From: Harmothoe impar
Lineage: Eukaryota > Annelida > Polychaeta > Phyllodocida > Polynoidae
Assembly (NCBI GenBank): GCA_947462335.1
Contig: OX381705.1
Span: 4,082,703-4,146,702, forward strand
DNA: 64,000 nt
Direction: 5' to 3'
In this document: in pieces, positions 13,101 through 23,700 of the stretch
How positions within the stretch are numbered: the stretch's first letter is position 1
How the letters are laid out: every line of letters begins with the position of its first letter
The notes under the pieces: generated by a model
Told to the model about the DNA's origin: nothing
The model's database searches: none
The model's input: the letters and a program-made list of their open reading frames with translations, nothing else
Position numbers and translations under genes: made by a program

Positions 13101-14288
13101 AGGGCTCACAGTTTGCAAGTTGCCGTTTGGGCGGCAAAAAACGAAAAAGGCGGCAAAACACCAACCGTGCCCATCGGCCCTACCACAGACGGTCAGCATA
13201 GGGGAATAATTCCTGTTTCCGACGCACCCTTTCCCGAGGCCATTGGAACCCAGAATCTGCTGGGAGAGCATCCACTGCAAAATAGAGAATATTCACCCTA
13301 TGACTCTATGTACTCTCTGTAACTACAGGGTTAAAGCAGCATGCTGCCCACACAGGGTTAAAGCATCATGCAGCCCTTACAGGGTTAAAGCAGAATGCTG
13401 CCCTTACAGGGTTAAAGCAGCATGTGACCCATACAGGGTTAAAGCAGTCTGCAGACTTCACAGGGTTAGACCACCATGCTGCCCTTACAGGGTCAATGCA
13501 CCATGTGACCCATACAGGGTTAAAGCACTGTGCGGACCTCACGGCGTTAGACCACCATGCTGCCCTTACGGGGCACCATGCCACCCATACAGGGTTAAAT
13601 CAGCTTGGTCTTTTTCACTCATTCTTTATTCTCCCTTTGAGTTTGTATTAAACAAACACATAGCCACCAAACTGGATTAAAAGTAAATGGGAATGCATAA
13701 CTTTATATCAGCCATAGCATAATGGCCGCAGCTCCCTCGATTCTTGGCTGAATTTCAAAATTCGACCGTTCACGCGATGCCAATGAAGTACTGAACCCAC
13801 CTGTGATGTCCAATTCCACCCTAGCTCTTTAGTTAATGATTGGTGAGAGTCCGTAATCGCCGAACGTTAAAAACGAGAGTCGTTTTTTTCAATTAAAAAT
13901 GTGTAGAAAAAAAAGTTCTCTATGGAATCTCGCGTTGTTGACATCAAACTAAGCGCATTGTCAACAGCGTTGTTGAGTGTAAATTTCAGAGAATAATTCT
14001 CAGTGGTTATCTCATGGCTGTTGATACAAGAAAAAATGTTTGTTAATTTTTCGCTGGATGACCATCAAGAGTTTGGGCTTGAAGCACTAATCTTTTAAAA
14101 TGCCTGAGTCGGGCGCTTACCCTGGCAGAATCCATTTGGACAAGGTTTAAAACGTTACCGAGCAGTGCGCTTTTCAAAACGGAAAGAAAGCCTATGGGAC
14201 TTACCATAGTGAAGGCAGAGGGTATCCCCGGCTCGGTCTTTCTCCCGCAGCTCCCTTCCCGCGCCGTCCCGGCTGGAGTCGCTCGTCC

Positions 14289-15486
14289 AAAGCATGCGCT
14301 GTTCTGTAGTCGGCATGCTTAGAGGTGGCTCCCCCTACTGTAGGACACTCACACCGACACCCGTATGGAGGCAGGGTAGCGCATGTAACCTGTAGAGTCT
14401 ATATATACCGGCCTGATATCCCGCGGGCAGGGGTATATGTGGTCTGTAGCATATATATATATACTGTATGTATCGACTATCTTCAAGACTTCTCTGGAAC
14501 TGACGCCGAAGAAAACTTACGCTGGGAAGAATTTTCAGTTGCTATATGTAGATATGTGTCATGACCTCTTCTACTGGACTCTCCATGCAAAAGACCTCCT
14601 GTGGATAGAACTGAACGCTGTCAAGAACTGAATAGAGCATAAATCACCCCAATACCTGGCAGATTTATGCAGACTAGTCCTGTATAGACTTGAAACATAG
14701 CATTTCTCTGTCACAACTACCTTAGAAGAACTCTTCTAGACACACTTACATCCATATGTACTGCTCCAATAATGTCCAGCAGTTATAAGTCAATATGTGC
14801 CATTGTCTCTCCCATGATGGAGCCTTCACAAGACATCATTCATACATCATTATAACAAAAGGGCTTAGTGTATTTAAGCACTATAGACCAATACAGCAAG
14901 AGAGGGTGACCTTTCAGAAAAGTTGTTGATAAAGTTGTTTTCAATTTCTAAAGTGTGACTGACAAATATGTATACATATAGCCTTAAAGTCCTTCATTCC
15001 AATATACAATATTTGAAAGGTAATTGTCCTGTGAATCTCCTGATATGAGATGTTTGCAAACATAGCCATTACAGACAATGTTATGAGGAATACACTAATC
15101 TTATCTGAACACAACTTTATTATGAAAAAGTCACCCTTTCCTGATGCATGGGTCCATAAGCCGCCTTAGAAGATTAACCCATATATCACATAGAGATGAA
15201 TTAATTCCAGGTTCAATTGAGAAATATAAGCCTTAACGAGGACAAAAAGACCGGCTCCTTTATCCCCATCGGCCCCAGGAGACTGATCTCTCTCCGGCCG
15301 CGTCAGCAGGCACGCGTTGTGTGAGCGACGGAAGAACATGACTTTTTATCGATGTTTAATGGAATTATGGTGGCCATTTGATGGAGTGAGAATGGCGGTG
15401 GTGGGAACTCAGCTCTGACACATCACCAGCCTCTGCTGTACTCCACACTACATCATGGGGGTTTTACTGATAAAGGACTCCAACCT
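14289..15486. other. Non-coding stretch after the satellite
   Basis: The satellite breaks off inside its GC-rich part and unique sequence follows. I see no exon with good splice sites. A GC-richer patch at about 15238-15420 contains several CpG dinucleotides and could be a small regulatory region or an old repeat. Nothing identifies it further. Confidence 0.5.
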
Positions 15487-15887
15487 TTAACCCTCTGAGG
15501 GTGGCATGTCGCTAAAATGTGACATTTGACATCATGATGTACCAATACAGGCTCATCGTTCTGACCCTGCAGGAGTGTCTTAACCCTGTAGGGTCGGCAT
15601 AATGTTTGAATGCAGCACTGGCGAGTTACTAGCCAGGGCTGCATTCATGCTTCATACTGAGCAAGAACATGGGGGTGGTCAAGATCACTTCCAGGTAATT
15701 GGGGGGGGGTGGAAAAAAGAATTGCCGGTTTACGAAAATCCACCAGGCCCCGGCCCCATCTAGTAAAAAACGACTTGGCCAAAACTCGCCCCGGTGCATC
15801 AAACTGACTCACCACTGCTGCATTCATGCATCTTGATGACAAAACAGAATGAAGTACTAAAGCACTATGCTGCCCTTAAAGGGTTTA
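15487..15887. mobile_element. Palindromic MITE copy, interrupted
   Basis: Begins with TTAACCCTCTGAGG and ends with CCTTAAAGGGTTTA, the terminal inverted repeats of a family seen about 15 times here. A foreign G- and C-run-containing segment of roughly 150 bp (about 15660-15810) splits one hairpin. The halves GCTGCATTCATGC on either side show where the element was interrupted. Confidence 0.75.
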
Positions 15888-16046
15888 TAGCTGAATGGAG
15901 CTATTGTTTTCCCATAGACTCCACCAACTTGTCAAGTATAAACAACCGAGCGTCCATTGATGCCGTAATAACTGCTACCAGTCATCAATCCGCGCCCCGC
16001 TATATTGAATACATATTGGATGTGGTACGTTAAGTGTGGGCGACTC

Positions 16047-16294
16047 TAACACTTAAAGGGCCGCGGTTTGTTTTATGTAAATTTTTGTCGTCATGATGCA
16101 TGAATGCAGCCCTGGTGAGTAACTTGCGAGTGCTGCATTCAAACATCATGCCGACCCTATGGGGTTGAGACACTCCGCACGGGTCAGCATGAATGCAGCA
16201 CTGGCGAGTGGCTCACCATGGCATCATGCATCATGCTTTATGATAACAAAGGGCATAGTATATTATAGCACTACGCTGCCCTTAAAGGGTTAAA
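16047..16294. mobile_element. Palindromic MITE copy
   Basis: About 250 bp. It has one hairpin around 16093-16150 (GATGCATGAATGCAGC facing GCTGCATTC) and a more decayed second hairpin around 16185-16235. It ends in GCTGCCCTTAAAGGGTTAA. The first terminus is decayed. Confidence 0.8.
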
Positions 16295-17038
16295 CAGGGT
16301 GATCACCACCTTGCAGGCCTTGTAAAGCAGTGACAAATTGCTGTTAGATAGGGTGATTAACATGAGTTGTATTGTCAAATTAAGGATATTAATGGGCTCT
16401 ATTTTTGTCTACATAAGAAGTAGGGGCTAGATCATGATTAAGTTTGGTCTGTAAGAGGTGAAACTTTTTGTACAAGTATTATTTTCTGCGGGTAAGCATA
16501 CTAGAAAAATACCTATATATTGGTTTATTGTCCAAAATACCTGCTATGTGGTGCACAAATACTGTAATTATATTGTCTTATTCAGGAGGTTTGGTACTAC
16601 ATTTTTGTACTGGTTTAGGTAGTCTTCAATATTGGAGATTTAAATGTAAAAACTAAAGAACGTCACATATCCATTTCAAACATTCTAATACCAAAGGCAA
16701 CTATAAAAAGATATGTTTCCATATCTATATTTATCATAGAAAAGAAAACAACTATAAGACTGTTTCCATATATATTTTTATTATAGATAGGTATTTTGAA
16801 TATGCTCTTCTGTTATATATGTCCATATATTCATCTACTCGTTTAAGCCGTCCACTGCTGTATATATATATTTGTATCTTTTACCGAAATGGGAAATATT
16901 TCATTGTATGTTATTTAACTGAACTGACATTTGTATGTAGCACAAACTTACCCTGTAATGTAACAGATAACCAACCCTTGTGTGGCAACTCGATGTAACC
17001 TAAACCGTCATGTGTGATCGGGTTTACACAAAGGACGG
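16295..17038. other. AT-rich non-coding stretch
   Basis: Low-GC DNA with many TATATA runs. No exon-like segment flanked by plausible splice sites was seen. Confidence 0.5.
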
Positions 17039-17690
17039 TAATTCGCTAAAAGATTTGTTAGCATGAAGCATCGATGCAGCCCCCGAGAGTAACTCGCCAG
17101 TGCTGCATTCATGCATCACGCAGACCCTTCGGCAATAGGGAGTTTTAGCAGGCAAAACGTAGACGTATACGTAGACGCACCAGGAGCTACGTGACTTCCT
17201 ATGTACGGGAAATGAATGAGTTTTAGCAGACACACCCTGCCGTGGGCGATAGTGGCGGAGCAAAATTAGTGCCTTGTTTGACCAAAGTTTAATATACGTT
17301 CTCTTATGCCAATCTTTACTATTTTCGCAGAGAAAAGACATATATGCCCCTAGATGACTGTGTGTTAATTTCATTACGATATGTTGACTCAATCCGTTGC
17401 TATATAGATACGTAGTGATTGACGTAGCAAACAGCTTTGCTACGTCTTTGACGTGCGTAGCACTCACTGGACGTAGCAAAGTGCACAGACATTGATGACG
17501 TCACTAGAACTGTTGCTAAGATACGCGCTGCCTACGTCTACGCGTACGGCTACGTGTGGCCTGCTAAAACTCCCTAATGTCTCAACCCCATAGGGTTGGT
17601 GTGATGCTTGAATGCAGTCCTGGCAAGCTACTGGACAGGGCTGCATTAATGCATTATGATGACCAAGGGCATGATGTATTGTGCAATCGT
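17039..17690. mobile_element. Palindromic MITE copy split by another transposon
   Basis: The left part (17039-17136) and right part (17576-17690) together give a recognisable copy of the dispersed family, in the orientation opposite to most copies. The element at 17137-17575 sits between them. Removing it and one AAT restores the length of the family consensus across the joint (CCCTTCGG, three bases, TGTCTCAAC). Confidence 0.8.
17137..17575. mobile_element. Inserted 439-bp element with GGGAGTTTTAGCAGGC ends
   Basis: The ends are inverted repeats: AGGGAGTTTTAGCAGGC on the left and GCCTGCTAAAACTCCCT on the right. The similarity continues inward through several ACGTAGACG-type motifs. AAT flanks both sides (17134-17136 and 17576-17578), giving a likely 3-bp target duplication; a TA duplication is an alternative reading. 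No transposase frame is present, so it is non-autonomous. Confidence 0.8.
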
Positions 17691-17929
17691 TGTTAAATGA
17701 ATATGATTTATATTGATATTATTGTTGACTATTAATTGTCTTGTTCCTGTTGCCTTCTAGTCGTGTTATACAGCTAGCTAAGTCACCATGTATTAAATGA
17801 TGTTTGAAATAAATATGTCAAAGTGCAATTGTTCATGCTATGTCAAAGGTATTTTTATATGGTTGAGAACTAAGCTATAATCCTGATATATATCTGATGT
17901 CTGTTGCAGCATATCTTTAATTCTTGTGA

Positions 17930-18200
17930 ACCCTTTAAGGATAACCTGTTGCCTAAAACATTAAAGCACCACGCTGTCCTTAACCCTTTAATGATGGCGT
18001 GATGCCCTAATGCATCATGCTCTTGGTCATCATGATGCAGGAATGCAGCCCTGGAGATTAACTGATCAGGGCTGCATTCAAGCATCAGGCTGACCCTGGG
18101 TTGTCATAATGCACCAATGCAGCACCTCGCCGGGGCTGGATTGGTGCATTATGACAACAAATGTCATCTTTTAGCGACATGCTGTCCTTAAAGGGTTAAA
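17930..18200. mobile_element. Palindromic MITE copy with a partial duplicate end
   Basis: A nearly full copy runs from about 17980 to 18200 and ends in GTCCTTAAAGGGTTAA. A second fragment of the same terminus lies directly before it (17930-17980), suggesting two abutting copies or an end duplication. Confidence 0.75.
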
Positions 18201-18561
18201 GGGTCAGTAGACCTATTACCTGTGTACCAAGTATGTGTCAAACCTATATTCTATAACCACGATAACCAGGAAGAGAACGTATGTATGAATTACATCTTAT
18301 AAGCTATAAATGTATTGAAAAGAATATCATGCCTGTTAACTGTTTTATTTTGTTCAGTCACAAATTGTAAGCTATTAAACGCACAGTGTTTCTCTTTTAA
18401 AAGGGAGTTGTCATCTTTTGACAACGGTAGAGAGAGGGAGTATATTTAATAGGAGGAAGGAGTCAAGACAATTTGGACACGTCTAGGGCGGGGTGGATTG
18501 AAAGATTTCAATTTTAGCAGTAAATACTACATACAGTAAAGATATCTGTGTTTTTCACACT

Positions 18562-18670
18562 TACCGTAAGTTCTCGCATATAAGCCGCGGCTGGTACAAG
18601 GGTCAGATCGCTGGTGGGCCTTATAGGATCGGCCGAAAGTCGGGGTGCAGCTTATACGCGAGTTAGGCTT
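18562..18670. mobile_element. Short 'TATAAGCC' MITE
   Basis: Starts with TACCGTAAGTTCTCGCATA then TAAGCCGC, and ends with an inverted version (GCAGCTTATACGCGAG). Related termini occur at 20284, 20875, 22605 and 63568. No coding capacity. Confidence 0.6.
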
Positions 18671-19413
18671 TTACACAAGAATTCACGATATCAGTAAAAC
18701 CATAACCAAACTTTTAGAATAAATGTTTTTGAAATTACCCGTAATGCTATTTTAGGCCACACGAAGGGAAAAATGGATTTTGCACTCCTTGAGAAAGATG
18801 TTGCCCATAAATTTAGCTTCCCTCCTCTTTTGAACATTTCCTCTTCCTTATGTGTGGCAAATTCAAAAGAGAAAAAAATTGCTTGCGCATCATTTTTGCA
18901 ATAAAGAAATCCATTAGAAAAGAAAAAAATATATACAAAAAAAAAATATATATCACAATTTTGCTTACTCGCAACATCTTTTTGAAAAGATAAATGCATA
19001 GAACAACATATTTCTAGTGTGTTTAGATCTTGTTTAACAAAGAGTGACGGGAGGACAGTTTTGTTATTGTGGTCTTATGATGAACGCGTTGTGCATTTGT
19101 ACTTTCTTTCTTTACTTGATGCTGGTCTGTGATATACAGTTTGAAAATATTTGATGTTTATTTTATATTGTTCACCTTTGTAAAACAGACTACCATATTT
19201 GACCTAATAAGCGTACAGTCAGATGGAATACTTTTAAGCATTACTAAGGGTAGTGACATAAAATTATATAGTATTTTGGCTACCAATTATAGTTGAGAAT
19301 TTGGCCAAAAAGAGTTTGTGCGCAAATTAGGTCCAATGTGTTATATTCATAGATAAGAGACAATCAAAATCTATTCTAAGTCAGTTTGATTTGTGCAATT
19401 GTGACTGTTCTAT
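18671..19413. other. AT-rich non-coding stretch
   Basis: No convincing exon. A decayed element of the ACC(G/A)TATTTGAC type may span about 19192-19335, because TACCATATTTGACCTAATAA there is mirrored by AAATTAGGTC. Confidence 0.4.
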
Positions 19414-19658
19414 GTTAATCCTTTAAGGGCGGAATAGTGCTTTACAACTTTGTTGTCATGATGCATGGATGCAGCACTGATGAGTACTCGCCAGGACTGC
19501 ATCCATGCATCATGCTGACCCTTTGGGGCTGATGCACTCCCATAGGGTCGGTATAATGCACGGATGCATTGGCAGTATTGTTACTCACCAGCACGGCCTT
19601 GGTCAAGATGCATCGTGACAAATGAGTTGTCATTTTGCGCCGTCCTTTAAGGGTTAAA
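19414..19658. mobile_element. Palindromic MITE copy
   Basis: Full-length copy with a degenerate left end (TTAATCCTTTAAGGGCGG) and a right end GTCCTTTAAGGGTTAA. Both inner hairpins are recognisable, with GGATGCAG/CTGCATCC variants in place of the usual AATGCAG. Confidence 0.8.
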
Positions 19659-19974
19659 TACTACCATGGCTTTATACCTGACATGGATTTGAGTCCATAC
19701 ATGGATTTGTGTGTCGGATCAAATACATTCAACAATACGTGCAAAGAGTGGAAACCAAATTCAATTGTTCTCAATAAACAATTGAAATGGAAAAGCATGA
19801 CCTGTAGTAGTGTCAATTTCAAATCCTTATTAGTATTTTTTGCATTCAATTATATATTTTGATAATTGGTATTTATATGTGTGATGTTAAAGTATAGGAT
19901 GTTATTATAAAGGCAATAGTGTAACATTTCTATTTTGTACATTTTAAGTTTTGTCCCATGTATACATTGAACCC

Positions 19975-20213
19975 AGTTACCCTCTAAGTTCAGCATAGTG
20001 CTTTTATGCACTATACCTGTAAATGCCCTAAATTTGCAGTTATGATGCATGAATAGGGCCCTGGTGAATGATGCACTGGTTCTGCATTCATGCATCATGC
20101 CAACACTATAGGTCTAATACACTCTTGAATCTTCAGTATGATGCACCAATGCAGCACCGGTGAGCTATTCACTGGGACAACATTGGTGCATCATGACCAC
20201 AAATTAAGTGTTA
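19975..20213. mobile_element. Palindromic MITE copy, decayed
   Basis: Both inner hairpins are present (around 20041-20098 and 20140-20192) but the terminal repeats are strongly mutated. This looks like an older copy. Confidence 0.7.
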
Positions 20214-20283
20214 ACAGAAATTGGTAATTGTGAGTGGTGATTTTAAGTAGGCCCCTGTCTCCGGTTCTTTTTTTACTTTACAA

Positions 20284-20443
20284 GTACCGTATTTGACGTA
20301 ATAAGGGCCCCCCCTAATAATTTTTGGACTACAACAAGGACTCAAATTTCACGATTTTGGAGACAATTAAACTCTTAAGTATTAAAATGCCATAAAAATA
20401 ATCTGATAGGCGACCAGGGCGCTTATTATGTCGGATACAGTAC
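20284..20443. mobile_element. MITE with GTACCGTATTTGACG ends
   Basis: Left end GTACCGTATTTGACGTAATA is mirrored by the right end, whose complement reads GTACTGTATCCGACATAATA. About 160 bp long, without coding capacity. Confidence 0.7.
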
Positions 20444-20592
20444 TTTATTAAGTGCAATAATATCTACCTGTATTCGGCCCAACCATCACACTATATCTAC
20501 CCATGATGAATATACCCATCCCTGTTCTGGGGAAACTCAAGTCACGAAATTCAAGTTATTCAAGTCACGAAAAGTCCATTTGAGCCACTCAC

Positions 20593-20712
20593 AGCCAAAG
20601 AAAGGGGTGTTTCAGGCTATACTCAAAAAAGCGCTGACCCTAGCATTTTTTCCTGAATGTGGGAATTCTTTTTTTTTTCCGCCCATTTTGCCTGATACCC
20701 ACCTTTTTGGCC
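20593..20712. mobile_element. Foldback element with GGCC/A-rich and T-rich ends
   Basis: A purine-rich start (GCCAAAGAAAGGGGTGTTTC) is mirrored by a T-rich end CCTTTTTGGCC. Longer relatives lie at 22007-22279 and 29876-30120. This copy lies about 70 bp before the first visible CC2D1 exon, inside the intron. Confidence 0.55.
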
Positions 20713-20781
20713 TAGGTAGTAGAGTGGCGTCCATGTTGTCTGATTTCCCATACTGTACCCTGTACCTGTTTGCTCCCACAG

Positions 20782-23700
20782 TGCCCCCGGACCCCCGTCA
20801 CAACACATAGCCAGTCTCAAGGTGCTAGAGTACGAGAAACAGCTCTTCGATCGCCAGGTAAGCAACTTACTTACTACCGTAAATTCCCGTATATAACCCA
20901 CACCTCGCATATAAGCCGCATCTTGACTTTGGGAGAATCCTATAACCCACACCCAGAGTCTAAAAATTGTGATTTTAGTATTGATTTTGACTACAAGCAT
21001 TGTACAAAAAACCTCCCTTATAAACCACAACCCTACTTTGAGACAATGCCATAAGCTGAATTGGGACTAAAAAGGTCGGCTTATCAGAGGTTTTAAGGTA
21101 ACTTGCCATAGGGTTGATGCAATCCCAAAGCAGTGGAGGCGAGTTACTCGCCAGAGCTGCTTTGGTGCATCATGACATCATGGGCCCCAAATCAGAGGGA
21201 GGGTGTTTACCTGTTTACTAAGTTGATAGCAGATTCATTACCGGTATTTACTTGCAAATCAAACCAAATGATTATAAAATGTAAAACTCATAACGCGTTC
21301 CAATCTCTCTCTATAATTTTGCCAAAGTTAGTACATCAATTAATCCCAACATCATACCAAACTTCTGAAGGAAAATGTCAGAAAATGTTGAACTAAAACC
21401 TGATGCAGTATTTCTTTGCGCTGATTCAGACTTGCTGAAAAGGTGTTCAATCCTTGTTCTACGACGTAAAATAGCGTGATTTCTGCGCAATTTAAACTTA
21501 ACTCGAAGAAAGAAAAATGATAATTACACAATAAGTGCAGTAAGTAGAAGCCGGTGGACAGACGAGGCAGTAAAATGAACACAGTGCCTGCCGGGGTGAT
21601 TAAAACAGGGCCCGGTTAATGAGTTAATGGGACAATTAACGCCTTAAGGGCTGCACGGTGCTTTAATGTGCCAGGTCATTGGGCGTCACGATGCATGAAT
21701 ACAGCCCTGGTGAGTAACTTGCCAGTGCTGCATTCAAGCACCATGCCGACCTTACAGGGTTGAGACACTCCTGAAGGGTCAGTATGATGCACCAATGTAG
21801 AACTGGCGATTTACTTACCGGGGTTGCACTGGTGCATGATGACAACAAATGTCATCTTTTAGCGACATGCATCCTTAAAGGGTTAAGGGCTGCACAGTAC
21901 TTTAATGTGCCATGCCCTTGCATGAATCTCTCCTCGCGAGAACCCATTAGGGCTGCACTCATGCATCATGCTGACCCTAGAGGAGTGTATCACGCCTGTA
22001 TGGTGGGGCCAAATAAAAAAAAAGTTTTGTTTCAGGTAACATGGGAGGAAACTCTAGGGTCGGATTTATTATTTTTTAATTCTTTTTTTTTTACTTCCCC
22101 TCTAAAATTGACCCCAAAAAAGTGTAAAATGGGGAGATTTTTTCCCGAAATTCTGTATACCTAAAATTTACCCCAATAAAGTATAAAAATTTCTAAGATT
22201 AAAAAAAAAAAGTAGGGTCGGCCCTGTTTAGATAGGGTCGGTCGGGTGACCTGAAACAAACCTTTTTTTTTTTTTGGCCTGGGCATGATGCTTGAATGCA
22301 GAACATGTTACTTACCAGGGCTGCATTCATGCATCATGCTGACAGAGTACATTAAAGCACTCTGCTGCCCTCACAGAGCTAAGAGCTGCTGGTGTGGTGC
22401 AGTGTGGGAGGAGTCACGTGACGTTAAGGCACCCGGCTCATTTTAACTCAACACAGCTGGCGTTAATAACCCTGTGGGGACGGCAGAGTGCTTTAACCCT
22501 TTAAGGTTGACGTATCTCTAAAAGGCAACATTTTTCATTGTGATGCACCAATGCAGCCCCGGCGACTATCTCACCAGTGTTGCATTGATGCTTCATGCTT
22601 ACCATACCGTTGTGTTTAAGCGCTGGGTTTTGAATAAGCACCGGTCTTGTATAAGCGCCGGGGGTATGGGGGTCTTGAAATAACTCTTAAGCACTAAAAA
22701 TTGGATTTTTGAATAAGCGTCTCTCTTGTATAAGCGCCTGGGGTAAACAGCCCTCCAAAGTTTTAAGCACCGAGGTGGTTAAACACGACGGTACGGTACC
22801 CGTCGCGAGTGTCTCCACCTGATAGGGTCGGCATGATGCTTAAATTGAGTTACTCGCCAGGGCTGCATTCAAGGACATGTTGCATGAATTTACTATGTGG
22901 TCCTTGAAGGGTTACTGTGCTATGTCCCCTGTTGTCATGATACATAGATTCAGCCATAGCGAGTAACTCAACAGCGCAGCATTGCCGCCAAGTAAAACAG
23001 AAGCCTCAGTGGGGAACTATATGAGTGATAACCCTCAGTGGGGAACTATATGAGTGATAACCCTCAGTGGGGAACTATATGATTGATTCTTGCATGCCAT
23101 TTCATGCGATTATTAACAATAGTCATGGCAGTTTTTGGATTGTTCTAGACCCTTCAGATTGATTGTTGTATTCTCAGTGTAATAACAGACATGGTTGGTT
23201 TGCAGATGGTGGGGCAGTTGTTGTTGTAATTACTGTGTAATATCGAGCGTTGCTGTTTTGTTGTTGTATTCCCCGTGTAATAATGAGCATTGTTGGTTCG
23301 TTGTAGATCCAGCAGATGGCAGGCCGGTTGTCGCGCACCCAGGAGGAGGCGATGAGGAAGAAGAGTCAGGAGCTGGGGCAGCGCACGGACGACCAGCGGG
23401 AGCAGCTCAGGAGGGGGGGAGTCAACGCTCTCAGGGGTGAGTCATATAGAGGGGAGTCATGGAGGGGGGAGTCAACGCTCTCAGGGGTGAGTCAGGGGGA
23501 GTCAACACTCTCAGGGGTGAGTCATACAGGGGGAGTCAACGCTCTCAGGGGTGAGTCATATAGAGGGGAGTCATGGAGGGTGGAGTCAACGCTCTCAGGG
23601 GTGAGTCAGGGGGAGTCAACACTCTCAGGGGTGAGTCATACAGGGGGCGTCAACGCTCTCAGGGGTGAGTCATATAGAGGGGAGTCATACAGGGGGAGTC

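Larger units (their letters stand above)
1..14288. repeat. Tandem satellite array, ~1.25-kb units
   Basis: Units start at 1, 1251, 2501, 3751, 5001, 6224, 7447, 8670, 9920, 11143, 12420 and 13670. The last stops after about 619 bp, where unique DNA begins at 14289. Unit lengths are 1250, 1223 or 1277 bp, and the differences are single 27-bp steps in an inner minisatellite. Copies differ otherwise by scattered single bases, so the array was homogenised recently. Each unit has an AT-rich part (about 1-430 of the unit), a CpG-containing GC-rich part (540-700) and the minisatellite (903-1190). I looked by eye for 5S, U1, U2, U4, U5, U6 and histone sequences on both strands and saw none. The array may continue upstream of the window. 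Open frames inside it are a by-product of the 27-bp (9-codon) period. Confidence 0.97.
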
